In this document: positions 1 through 7,685 of the stretch, one piece after another
Position numbering within the stretch: the stretch's first letter is position 1
Layout of the letters: each line of letters opens with the position of its first letter
The notes under the pieces: model-generated
Databases searched by the model: none
What the model saw: the letters and a program-made list of their open reading frames with translations, nothing else
Told to the model about the DNA's origin: nothing
Translations under genes and position numbers: made by a program
NCBI GenBank assembly: GCA_012959595.1
Contig: DUCW01000036.1
Coordinates: forward strand, 14,203 to 32,260
Source of the DNA: Gemmatimonadota bacterium
GTDB lineage: Bacteria; Gemmatimonadota; Gemmatimonadetes; Longimicrobiales; Gaopeijiaceae
Direction: 5' to 3'
Length of the DNA stretch: 18,058 nucleotides

Positions 1-1767
1 CAAAGAATTAGCGTCACATCCCAATCCCATTATCTCTTCTGGAGCACAGGGAGATTCTCCAGTCGTCGGGTCAGCCAGGAGCAATTGAGGGGTGTCTATC
101 GTCAATACCCGAGATCCTAGTTGATTTTGTGCAAAGCCTCGGACACTATTTGCTCCTCCGGAATAAAACCTTTTCTGGGGATGGATTACATCTACTCCAC
201 CCATAGATAGATTGAAATTGCCCGAGCCAACCCAACCCGCTCTGATTCGACCTGCCAGCACCTGCCTATTTCCCAACTCTTCATAGCTTCCTAGTTCTGC
301 GGAGATCCGGTTGTACTCGAAACTCGATCCCGTGAGTGCAGATGCGTGTTCGAAATCCACAATCATTTGATAGCCTTCGCTGGGATTGAGTAGGTTATTG
401 GTCCTATTTCTGACCCAACTGACACCGACAGGTGCCAACCAATTAGGATCTTGCAATCCAGAAATATCATCCGGTCGACATACCCTGAAACTGGTACAGA
501 AAAATATTTCTGCTGCTTCCAATTCGGTCAGCTGCGGACGATAGGAGAATGTTAATGAATTGCTAGAGCCCAGGAGTCTCGCCAAGGACAGATCCAAGCC
601 CACCGCCTTACGGACGAAAACATCCTGGAGGCTCTGTTTTTCGAAAAATAAACTAGAACCCAAGGAAAATCCTCTAAAAAGCCTAGGCTGAGAAAAATCC
701 GCTGACACCAACCAGTTCAGTCCTCCGAAATCACCAACTGCCGACTGGCCACAAATAGGATTATATAGAGTCTCAGACATAATATTGGAAAGGCGTGCAC
801 GAACCTGCATTCTACGTGCACCCCCCAGAAAATTTCGACTCACCCAACGACTCTCTGTGTTAAGGCAATCCGCAGTACTCCATCCAAAACCTGTCCGCAT
901 CCTATGCACCTCTCCCTCCGAAATTCGGACCTGTAATGGGATCAAGCTGTCTGGAACATTGCGTCCTGGATCCACAGTTTCCTCAACGGTCACATGTTGC
1001 ACCATCTCAATGCCAAAAAGATTCCGCTGACCCTCTAAAGTTTTTGCGGTGGAGTACTCCATACCTTCACTGAATGGCAACAATTTCCTGATCGCCATAT
1101 CACTGAGTTCTACGTTACCTACCAATGTTATCGGTCCAAAGACTGCGTAGGGACCAGGCCGAACGTCGAAAGTAACGTCTGCCAAGTAAGGGTTCGACTT
1201 AGACCGACGGGAAAGAGTCAGCACATCTGCTCTGGGATATCCTCTATTTTCCAGTCTTTGTATTAGCGTATCCCTCGCAGAACTTAAGTCTATTGCACTC
1301 AGCACTTCTCCCTCTTCCAAGGGTAATGGTTCAAACTGGTCAAGACCTTCGATTTCTCCCGCACCACGAACTTCAATTTTTGAAATTCTTAGTGGCTGAC
1401 CTTCAGAAATCTTAAATATCAGTCTGGCCGGCTTCCCTGGAGAACGTACAATGACTGTATCGACCCGAGTCTCCCTATAACCTCTTCGATTGAAATAGCT
1501 CTCAAGTCGAAAAATGTCGCTAGAAAGTTCACGTTCATTCAGAAACTGCCTATCCACACTGAATGGCACACCCATGGCACAAAATGGAGCCAGTAGAACT
1601 GCTCTACACCTAGTCGATCTATTGATGATTGTCCTGGATAGGGAATCTTCTGGAAAAGCTGAACTGCCTTCAAAGACTACGGCAGAAAGCTCAGTCAATC
1701 CCTGCTGAGCCGACGTTTTTCCCGAAGAAATCAGGACGACAAGGCATAATAACAATGAGGTCTTCAT
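1..1767 (-). CDS. TamA/BamA-family outer-membrane protein (Omp85), 3' end cut by window edge
   Basis: An open frame of 589 codons runs from ATG at 1767 off the left edge. It starts with a Sec signal peptide (residues about 1-19, ending TSA-QQ). Three POTRA-like repeats follow (about 22-115, 116-205, 206-288), with hallmarks such as IEVRGAG and the RGY-type turn. The beta-barrel begins at about residue 290 (GFGWST). The lid-loop motif SVRGF has its Arg at residue 543, which is diagnostic of Omp85 barrels. Omp85 proteins insert or export proteins at the outer membrane. Three POTRAs fit TamA better than five-POTRA BamA, but loop 6 carries a Cys pair (C574, C584) spaced as in E. coli BamA. Further Cys pairs lie in POTRA1 (C54, C63) and a barrel loop (C424, C430). 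The start lies 59 nt after the phosphoesterase stop, so it is probably the last-seen gene of that operon. The family is secure; the exact role (BamA, TamA or another paralogue) is not. Confidence 0.9.
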   Translation of the reverse strand, partial: MKTSLLLCLVVLISSGKTSAQQGLTELSAVVFEGSSAFPEDSLSRTIINRSTRCRAVLLAPFCAMGVPFSVDRQFLNERELSSDIFRLESYFNRRGYRETRVDTVIVRSPGKPARLIFKISEGQPLRISKIEVRGAGEIEGLDQFEPLPLEEGEVLSAIDLSSARDTLIQRLENRGYPRADVLTLSRRSKSNPYLADVTFDVRPGPYAVFGPITLVGNVELSDMAIRKLLPFSEGMEYSTAKTLEGQRNLFGIEMVQHVTVEETVDPGRNVPDSLIPLQVRISEGEVHRMRTGFGWSTADCLNTESRWVSRNFLGGARRMQVRARLSNIMSETLYNPICGQSAVGDFGGLNWLVSADFSQPRLFRGFSLGSSLFFEKQSLQDVFVRKAVGLDLSLARLLGSSNSLTFSYRPQLTELEAAEIFFCTSFRVCRPDDISGLQDPNWLAPVGVSWVRNRTNNLLNPSEGYQMIVDFEHASALTGSSFEYNRISAELGSYEELGNRQVLAGRIRAGWVGSGNFNLSMGGVDVIHPQKRFYSGGANSVRGFAQNQLGSRVLTIDTPQLLLADPTTGESPCAPEEIMGLGCDANSL

Positions 1768-1826
1768 ACTTGCTCTAAAATCTCAGCATAAAAATGAATT
1801 CCCCTTATAGAAGAGAACCGACCTAG

Positions 1827-2642
1827 TTAAATCCTGCTACGAAAAATATTAGTCTCACGAGTTAAAAATGCACCTTCCCTCTCTTCATACCAATAGGTGT
1901 TCACTTTGAAGTCCATGCTACTCAGCTCCAATACATTCAAAGTATTTCTCCTCTTTTCATGTACCCTGCCCCTATTTGATGTAGTAGTACCCGAGTGCAC
2001 AATTAACATTGCTTCACCTATTCTTTGTTCATCAATATTCGCTTCCAAGTAACTTGCAAAAGCACGGTGGACATGCCCACTCAATATTAGTTCTACACCC
2101 ATATCGCTAAAACTTTCCAATAGAAAAGTACTTTCGGGTAAAACATCATGTTTCCCCTCATCAGGAGATTGAACCAAGGGGTGGTGCATCACGAGCACTT
2201 TGATGTCTCCTGGCGGTGACCCTTTAAAAGCATTCGCTGCAAATTGTAGTTGCTTCGGATTGATCCGACCATTGATGATCGATCGATAGGGATCAGCAGA
2301 ATTTAATGCCACAAAACTTGCTCCATCCATCCTGGTCACCGTGTCCAGTTCCTGAGAAATGAACTCCTGATAATTTCTGAAAGGATTAATTAGTCTCTGG
2401 CCAAGACGATAGAGTGGAATGTCATGATTTCCAGGTGTGACTATAATTGGAATATTGGGCAGCGAATCTAAGAAACTTCTGGCCAATCTATATTCCTCTA
2501 TCTTAGCTCTCTGTGTAAAATCACCACTTAGCACTATGACGTTTGGATTTATGTTATTCACTAATCGTATAAAATCCAGAGTGACTTGGGGTAGATGAGG
2601 TCTTCCAAAATGAAAATCGGATCCGTGCAAGATTTTTAACAT
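1827..2642 (-). CDS. Calcineurin-like metallophosphoesterase
   Basis: This is a 271-residue protein with the full two-metal phosphoesterase signature in order: DFH (D9, H11), SGD (D41), GNHD (N72, H73), an HHPL block near residue 150, and GHVH near residue 190. These residues bind the metals and the phosphate. The layout resembles class III/CpdA-like phosphodiesterases, which hydrolyse phosphodiesters or phosphomonoesters. The substrate cannot be read from the sequence. No signal peptide or membrane segment is visible, so it is probably cytoplasmic. I chose ATG 2642, which places LHGSDFH at the N terminus as in relatives and leaves 7 nt after lgt. A GTG at 2672 would add ten residues and overlap lgt by 23 nt. 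Its position between lgt and the outer-membrane barrel gene hints at an envelope link, but that is inference. Confidence 0.88.
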   Translation of the reverse strand: MLKILHGSDFHFGRPHLPQVTLDFIRLVNNINPNVIVLSGDFTQRAKIEEYRLARSFLDSLPNIPIIVTPGNHDIPLYRLGQRLINPFRNYQEFISQELDTVTRMDGASFVALNSADPYRSIINGRINPKQLQFAANAFKGSPPGDIKVLVMHHPLVQSPDEGKHDVLPESTFLLESFSDMGVELILSGHVHRAFASYLEANIDEQRIGEAMLIVHSGTTTSNRGRVHEKRRNTLNVLELSSMDFKVNTYWYEEREGAFLTRETNIFRSRI

Positions 2643-2649
2643 AAGACTG

Positions 2650-3513
2650 TCAGGCGAACTGCTTTGAATCACGGTTTCTAGGCTGCATGATCGATGTCCG
2701 CATAATGCCCTGTATCCCGATAAAGATCAGCAACAATGAAATAAGCTGAGCCATTGTAAACATTCCTAGGAAACGGTCGTCTTTGAGCCTTACGAACTCG
2801 ACCAAGAACCTTTCAATACCTGCTAGAACAAACCATATCCACCATATCCATCCTTCGGCATAACTATGTTTTCGAATCCTCCACAAGAATGCAAAGATCA
2901 TGAGAGACATGACGACTTCGTAAAGTTGAGTGGGATGCACTGGAATCACTTCCCCGAATCTTTCGACAAAATATGGATCCACTTCTATACCAAAGTGGTT
3001 CTCCATAACGCTTGCACGGGTCGGTGGCGAACCCTGAGGGAATTTCACTCCAAACCAAGCATCTGTTGGTCTTCCATAATCGTCACCAACTAAAAAACAT
3101 CCCATACGGCCAACGGCATAGCCGATTGCCAATACGGGAGCTATCAAATCCGCCATCTGAGCCCATCTGAGCCCACTTTTCTTAACCTCCCAACTCACAG
3201 CAGCCAAGCCGCCTAAGAAACCACCGTACCAGACCATCCCACCCCGAGAAAAAATAGAGCCAATCGGATCTGTGAAAAGACTGGGATAGTTGAGAAGTAC
3301 GTAATAGAGCTTGGCTCCTACAAGACCCCCGACAACACCCATAGTGATAAAGTCCCACGCTTTTTCTGGGTCTAGCCCTACTCTTTCAACTTCAGGTCGA
3401 AGCACCAACCCTCCAACCATAAATGTAAGAAACATAAAGACCCCGAAGGAAGTTATAGGTGAACCACCTATCAGGGGCCACGACTCAGGAATACGAAAAA
3501 AAATCGGGTACAT
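2650..3513 (-). CDS. lgt: Prolipoprotein diacylglyceryl transferase
   Basis: Lgt transfers diacylglycerol from phosphatidylglycerol to the lipobox cysteine of prolipoproteins in the inner membrane, the first step of lipoprotein maturation. The 287-residue product is strongly hydrophobic, with about seven membrane segments. It shows the Lgt signature GRMGCFLVGDDYGRPT-like block at residues 135-150, the HPTQLYE block at 193-199, and RFLVEFVR near 235. The signature reads G-C-F where E. coli has G-N-F, a variant I recall from other phyla. ATG 3513 lies 26 nt after tsaD. The gene probably shares a transcript with tsaD upstream and the phosphoesterase downstream. Length is normal for the family and no defect is visible. 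Confidence 0.95.
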   Translation of the reverse strand: MYPIFFRIPESWPLIGGSPITSFGVFMFLTFMVGGLVLRPEVERVGLDPEKAWDFITMGVVGGLVGAKLYYVLLNYPSLFTDPIGSIFSRGGMVWYGGFLGGLAAVSWEVKKSGLRWAQMADLIAPVLAIGYAVGRMGCFLVGDDYGRPTDAWFGVKFPQGSPPTRASVMENHFGIEVDPYFVERFGEVIPVHPTQLYEVVMSLMIFAFLWRIRKHSYAEGWIWWIWFVLAGIERFLVEFVRLKDDRFLGMFTMAQLISLLLIFIGIQGIMRTSIMQPRNRDSKQFA

Positions 3514-3539
3514 TTGTTATGATCTCTTCATGATAATAT

Positions 3540-4592
3540 TCATCGTTGTGGCCCTCTCAGACCAGGCAGAGGAAGATTAGGATCTGCACTTAAGTCTGAT
3601 CGGGCAGTTTCTCCTTGCTGAAACCTGAAAGCTCCCGCACAAGCTATCATAGCTGCATTGTCAGCCGAAAGCCTGGGAGAACTATAGTAAAGCACACCAT
3701 CAGGAAAAAGTTCCTCGGTCAGGTCTTTCTTTAACCTTGAATTGGCACTAACCCCACCTCCCAACAAGACTCTGGAACAGGCCTTTTCCTTCACTGCACG
3801 CATAGTTTTCTTGCAAAGGACCTCCACAGCAGCCGATTGAAAAGAAGCGGCTATATCGGATACACTTTCTTCCAATGTCCCTCTGCCCTTTAGCTCTTCT
3901 ACTTTTCTAGCTACTGCAGTTTTAAGCCCGCTAAACGAAAAATCATAATACCCGGAGTCATGTCGGTTTTGGTCAGTTCTCAGCATAGGGCGAGGAAAAC
4001 GGTAACGATCATCAAGGCCTTGATGACTTCGTTCCTCGATGACCGGACCTCCAGGGTAACCAAGCCCCAACAGTTTACTGACTTTGTCAAAAGCTTCTCC
4101 TGCTGCATCGTCCCGTGTCTGTCCCAGAAGCTCATACTCTCCCCATTTTGGTACATACATCAGAAGCGTATGCCCTCCTGAGACTAACAAAGCCACAAAG
4201 GGTGGTCGTGCTTCATTGTTCTCTAGAGAAGGTGCAAAGAGATGCCCTTCCATATGATGTACAGGGATCAAAGGTTTCCCTAACCCAAAAGCAAACCCTT
4301 TCGCCCATGAAACACCCACCAAAAGTGCTGCTATGAGACCAGGCCCAGCAGTAACGGCTACCGCATCTATCTCCCCTAACTGACATCCGGCATCGTCAAG
4401 AGTTTTCCTTACTACTTTGTCAATAAGCTTAAGATGAGCTCGTGCAGCAATCTCCGGGACAACTCCGCCATACAAAGAATGCTCATCTTGTGAAGAAACA
4501 ACGTGCCCACGAAGCCAGTAAGGAGTTTCTAGTACAGCGGCGGAAGTCTCATCACAACTAGTCTCAATACCCAGAATGACAGATGATTCCAT
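3540..4592 (-). CDS. tsaD: tRNA N6-adenosine threonylcarbamoyltransferase TsaD
   Basis: TsaD transfers the threonylcarbamoyl group to A37 of ANN-decoding tRNAs (t6A), working with TsaB and TsaE. Neither partner gene is in this window. The 350-residue product opens with the ASKHA phosphate loop GIETSCDETSAA (residues 8-19). It carries the metal-binding HMEGH (H113, H117) and closes with SADNAAMIA containing D311, the third metal ligand. A glycine-rich LLGGGVSAN block sits near residue 278. Length matches the family (about 340). ATG 4592 directly abuts the TGA of the small upstream membrane-protein gene (TGAATG), suggesting translational coupling. The gene looks intact. Confidence 0.97.
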   Translation of the reverse strand: MESSVILGIETSCDETSAAVLETPYWLRGHVVSSQDEHSLYGGVVPEIAARAHLKLIDKVVRKTLDDAGCQLGEIDAVAVTAGPGLIAALLVGVSWAKGFAFGLGKPLIPVHHMEGHLFAPSLENNEARPPFVALLVSGGHTLLMYVPKWGEYELLGQTRDDAAGEAFDKVSKLLGLGYPGGPVIEERSHQGLDDRYRFPRPMLRTDQNRHDSGYYDFSFSGLKTAVARKVEELKGRGTLEESVSDIAASFQSAAVEVLCKKTMRAVKEKACSRVLLGGGVSANSRLKKDLTEELFPDGVLYYSSPRLSADNAAMIACAGAFRFQQGETARSDLSADPNLPLPGLRGPQR

Positions 4593-4835
4593 TCACTGAT
4601 CCATCTGAGAATTATTATTGTTTCCTCTGAATTCCACATTAGTAAAGTGGGTACCCGTATTCCACAATCCTACAGACACTGGGTCCTCCGATTGAGTACT
4701 TAATCTTACAATGATCCACAGTAAAAAAGCCAAACCCAAAGCTGCTATTTTAAGCTTCCATGGCCCAGAGAAAATGGCTTTCAAATCTGTTGCCAGTATA
4801 GCTTCGCGAAATTTACTAGAAAACCAACTCGTCAC
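4593..4835 (-). CDS. Small YbbR/CdaR-like single-pass membrane protein
   Basis: This is an 80-residue protein with no enzyme motif. Residues about 27-43 form one hydrophobic helix (IAALGLAFLLWIIV), preceded by Lys-rich residues. That pattern resembles the N-terminal membrane anchor of YbbR/CdaR-type proteins (a Lys-Leu-rich entry, then LLAxLLW). The extracytoplasmic YbbR repeats are absent: only about 35 polar residues follow, ending in an Asn-run and MDQ. The GTG start at 4835 overlaps the TGA of the thioredoxin gene (GTGA), and the stop abuts tsaD. This tight packing favours a real gene rather than a chance frame. Function is unknown; it may be a shortened CdaR-like protein. The YbbR resemblance rests on one helix and is weak. 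Confidence 0.65.
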   Translation of the reverse strand: MTSWFSSKFREAILATDLKAIFSGPWKLKIAALGLAFLLWIIVRLSTQSEDPVSVGLWNTGTHFTNVEFRGNNNNSQMDQ

Positions 4836-5395
4836 TCTGTAGCCTCTAGCAGGCGTTTCACCAGGTCTTTATGCTCAGGAGCATCCCATTCAGTTCCCCC
4901 AGCTACTTTTTTATAGATCACGCCATCTCTACCAATCACAAAAGTCTCTGGAACACCTGTGGTTTTATATATCTGTTCGATTGAACCGGAAGGATCATGG
5001 AGCAATGGGAAAGTCAGGCTTAATGAGTCTCCGAACGCTTGGATGTCTCCACCCAGTTGATTACGCAACGCATCCATCTGTCCCGACTCTGCATCCACAC
5101 TTACAGCCATGATTTCAAGACCTAAGGAGTGGAATTCTTTATAAAGCCTTTCAATAGATGGCATTTCTTCGAGACAAGGAGCACACCAAGTCGCCCAGAT
5201 ATTTACCATCACTACCTTTCCTTGGTGATCCTCAAGCTCAACTACATTGCCATCTAAATCTCTTGCTTGGAAATTTGGTGCTGCCACACCCGGTGCTACC
5301 GCACTGAAACGACCCGGATTTAACCAAGCCAAGAAAACCAATAAAACTATTCCTAACAAAGTATAAGCGTAGGGACGACTAGAATGTTTTGCCAT
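4832..5395 (-). CDS. Membrane-anchored TlpA/ResA-type thioredoxin
   Basis: The 187-residue protein has an N-terminal membrane anchor (about residues 9-25) followed by an AhpC/TSA-Redoxin thioredoxin fold facing the periplasm. The active site is WCAPC with C71 and C74, followed by the EEMP turn typical of TlpA/ResA. The cis-proline loop is GVPETF (Pro149). Such proteins reduce disulfides of cytochrome c apoproteins or other envelope proteins. No cytochrome-maturation genes are visible nearby, so the substrate is open. ATG 5395 follows an 88-nt gap after the PASTA gene, and the TGA overlaps the start of the small membrane gene. The TlpA/ResA family call is secure. Confidence 0.92.
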   Translation of the reverse strand: MAKHSSRPYAYTLLGIVLLVFLAWLNPGRFSAVAPGVAAPNFQARDLDGNVVELEDHQGKVVMVNIWATWCAPCLEEMPSIERLYKEFHSLGLEIMAVSVDAESGQMDALRNQLGGDIQAFGDSLSLTFPLLHDPSGSIEQIYKTTGVPETFVIGRDGVIYKKVAGGTEWDAPEHKDLVKRLLEATE

Positions 5396-5483
5396 TAATC
5401 TCGCATGTAATACTCTTTAGCGGAGCTGCCCGCACAATATTTTCTTCGATTACCCATGTGTAGTTTCAAGATAACTACTCTAA

Positions 5484-6200
5484 TCAATTTCTGCTCCCAC
5501 TGGATCGACGACCCACCACTATGCTCACCGACGAACCTGGCGGTACCAGACTATCTGCCTGCGGTCTTTGGTCAACAATACGACCTTGGTCTCGTCCAAA
5601 TCGGAAACGACTCGTGATTTCCTCCACGACCAAACCCAAAGAGTCCAGGATTTCTTCTCCTCTCTCCTGTTGTACACCTAATAATAGTGGCATTGCTACT
5701 AAGGACGGCCCCTTACTAACAGCAACCCTGACTTCCATAGGCAGATCAACTTCTGTACCAGGTTCAGGGAGGATTTCAACAACCTGACCCAAAGGCAACT
5801 CAGCCTCTAAACTATCTATGATTACTGCAAATCCACTGGACTCCAGAACTGGTCGAGCTGCGGCAAAGTCAATGCGGGTAACGTCAGGAACAGCCCTCCG
5901 TATAGGCCCCAGGCTGACTGTCAATTCTACCGTATCTCCTAAAGAAGAGAGCTGGCCCGGTAATGGATTTTGGCCCAACACTTGGCCATAGACAGCAGTT
6001 GGATGTCTAAAAGAATCTGCTACTACCCCATATAACCCTATGCTGGCAACTTCCTCTATCGCTTCCTTATAATCAGTGTGACGGACGCTAGTTACTTCAA
6101 GGAAATCTCCTTCCAGTTCTGGAATTGGAAACCAAACCTTCGTAGAGAAGCCGTAACCCACCCCCGTTCCAACAAGTAGAAGAACAATGCCTGACAGCAC
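5484..6200 (-). CDS. PASTA-repeat membrane protein (start uncertain)
   Basis: The 238-residue reading has a hydrophobic N-terminal segment (residues 2-18) and then about three PASTA repeats (roughly 27-97, 98-165, 166-232). The repeats show the typical 'GQVLGQNPLPG', 'GQVVEILPEPGTEV' and 'RIVDQRPQADSLVPPGSSV' turns. PASTA domains in penicillin-binding proteins and Ser/Thr kinases bind muropeptides or mediate cell-wall contacts; this protein has no kinase or transpeptidase domain. The only start codon available in this frame is GTG 6200; an in-frame TGA lies 66 nt upstream with no ATG between. A different-frame ATG at 6264 encodes a very basic stretch that would suit the cytoplasmic side of the membrane segment, so a frameshift is possible. 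It would follow rsmB on the minus strand were the DUF3500 gene not between them. Confidence 0.82.
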   Translation of the reverse strand: MLSGIVLLLVGTGVGYGFSTKVWFPIPELEGDFLEVTSVRHTDYKEAIEEVASIGLYGVVADSFRHPTAVYGQVLGQNPLPGQLSSLGDTVELTVSLGPIRRAVPDVTRIDFAAARPVLESSGFAVIIDSLEAELPLGQVVEILPEPGTEVDLPMEVRVAVSKGPSLVAMPLLLGVQQERGEEILDSLGLVVEEITSRFRFGRDQGRIVDQRPQADSLVPPGSSVSIVVGRRSSGSRN

Positions 6201-6264
6201 GCCAACCTGGAATGCTCCGTCTTCTGTTGATTTGTCTCCTGCGAATCGAATTTCCCAGCTTCAT

Positions 6265-6520
6265 ATATATCCAATCCAAGGGTTAATTACTAAAACAATC
6301 AGGTTACAGTCCCGATGCATCAGATTTACCTGGATGATGCAAGGCCTCCCAAGACAATGAGTGCACTAAGTCTCTACACGTCAGAATGTAGTTATGTTTC
6401 GAGTTTTTAGGAAATATAGAATCAAGGCCACCAATATTTAACTTGCAAGGTTGCGTACAGATGACTTTCCGCAACAGAATAGAACAGTGCCTATTGGAAC
6501 CTTGATGGAGTGAAAATCTC
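6265..6520. other. Divergent intergenic region between the PASTA and DUF3500 genes
   Basis: These 256 bases separate a minus-strand gene from the plus-strand DUF3500 gene, so promoters for both should lie here. I see no convincing -35/-10 pair in either direction. The only minor element is an 8-base palindrome, CTTGCAAG, at about 6442-6449. The plus-strand gene has a plausible ribosome-binding GGAG at 6507-6510, 10 nt before its ATG. A long minus-strand open frame crosses this region but has no protein-like character. Confidence 0.4.
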
Positions 6521-7635
6521 ATGATTAGGAACAAGAGAAACCTGATTAAGCATCCACTTACCTTGACAGTCATGGGTTTTGTCTGTGCCTTTTCGATTGG
6601 CAATTCACAACAGCCTTTCGAAGCCATTGAATCCACAACTCCAATGACAACAGCCGCAGAGAACGACCTGAACACTCTAAATAGAACACAGATGAAGATG
6701 GGAACTTGGCCAGTCGACTCAGAAGAGCGCTTCGATTGGCACTTTATCCCTCGGGCAAGACGCGGCATACCTCTCAAAAGTATGACCCAACATCAAAGAT
6801 CTGCCGCTCATGCACTTCTACGAAATTCATTGAGCAGTCAAGGGTATATGAAAGCCACTGGTATAATGCAACTCGAAGGCATATTGGGTGTAATGGAGGG
6901 GAGTCCTGAAAGAAGAGACCCAGAAGACTATTACTGGAACATTTTTGGCACACCCGCAAGCACTAACCCTTGGGGTTGGCGATTCGAAGGACATCATGTC
7001 TCACTCAATTTCTCAGTCGGCGGACACAGCACTTCTGGGCATCCAGAAGGATTACCCTCAATAACTCCGGCTTTTTTGGTTCCAACCCTCACTTGATCAC
7101 TGAAGGAGAGCACTCTGGGCAGAAGGTATTGGGAGCTGAAGGGGAACTCGCTCGCCAACTTCTGTCGTTGTTAGACAGTGACCAGTTGGAGGTAGCTATT
7201 TTCCAATCGGAGGCTCCAGAAGACATTCTCACCGGAACCAACCGAGATGCTACTCTTCAAACTTACCAAGGGATATCCATTTCCTCACTAAATCAAACTG
7301 AACAACTTCCCGTTTTCATGCGACCTCTCAGAGAGTACGTTTACAACGCCACACCTATTGTGGCAGAGTACCAGATAAAACGAATTGAAGATGCTGGAAT
7401 CGAAAATCTCTACTTTGGATGGGCTGGTAGCAGAACACCCGGAGAAGGCCATTACTACCGTATCCACGGACCCACAATATTAATTGAATATGATAACGTT
7501 CAGAATGAGGCCAACCACGTACATTCTGTATGGCGAGACATGCAGCACGACTTCGGAGGTTCATACCATCCTGATTCTGACCTCCTTCGAAAACATTACG
7601 AGGAAGCAGACCATCACCAGACGACTCTAAGATGA
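6521..7635 (+). CDS. DUF3500-family exported protein, disrupted by one frameshift near 7072-7077
   Basis: This is the only plus-strand gene. ATG 6521 starts a signal-peptide-like N terminus (basic start, hydrophobic VMGFVCAFSIG, then SQQ). Frame 1 runs to a stop at 7096 and contains the family block GHHVSLNFSV. The second frame supplies GFFGSNP, a HYYRIHGP block, LIEYDN and ANHVHSVWRD, all typical of DUF3500, and ends at 7635. Inserting one T in the six-T run at 7072-7077 joins the halves as ITPAFFGSNP. The repaired protein is 371 residues, the usual family length. Neither half alone looks complete. DUF3500 has no established function; relatives carry signal peptides and conserved His residues that suggest a metal-dependent enzyme, which is inference. 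It converges on rsmB with 50 nt between stops and diverges from the PASTA gene. Either a sequencing error or a recent pseudogene. Confidence 0.85.
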
Positions 7636-7646
7636 AACCAGAGAAA

Positions 7647-7680
7647 AAGAGCTCAAGTCAAGCAAGGTGGAAAAGCTCTT
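7647..7680. terminator. Weak inverted repeat between convergent genes
   Basis: AAGAGCT at 7647-7653 and AGCTCTT at 7674-7680 can pair as a 7-bp stem with a 20-nt loop, in the 50-nt gap between the convergent DUF3500 and rsmB stops. Position fits a bidirectional terminator, but the loop is long, the stem is short and neither side has a U-tract. It may be chance. Confidence 0.25.
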
Positions 7681-7685
7681 CAGTA

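Noticed and set aside
785..1708. Plus-strand open frames inside the Omp85 gene.
   Set aside because: They are antisense shadows of a clear minus-strand coding sequence with POTRA and barrel motifs.
5396..5483. Promoter-like TTGAAA and an AAAATAT upstream of the thioredoxin gene.
   Set aside because: The spacing and -10 match are poor, so I do not list it as a promoter.
6304..6777. A 157-codon minus-strand open frame across the divergent region into the DUF3500 gene.
   Set aside because: It overlaps the well-supported DUF3500 coding sequence antisense and has no recognisable domain or protein-like pattern.
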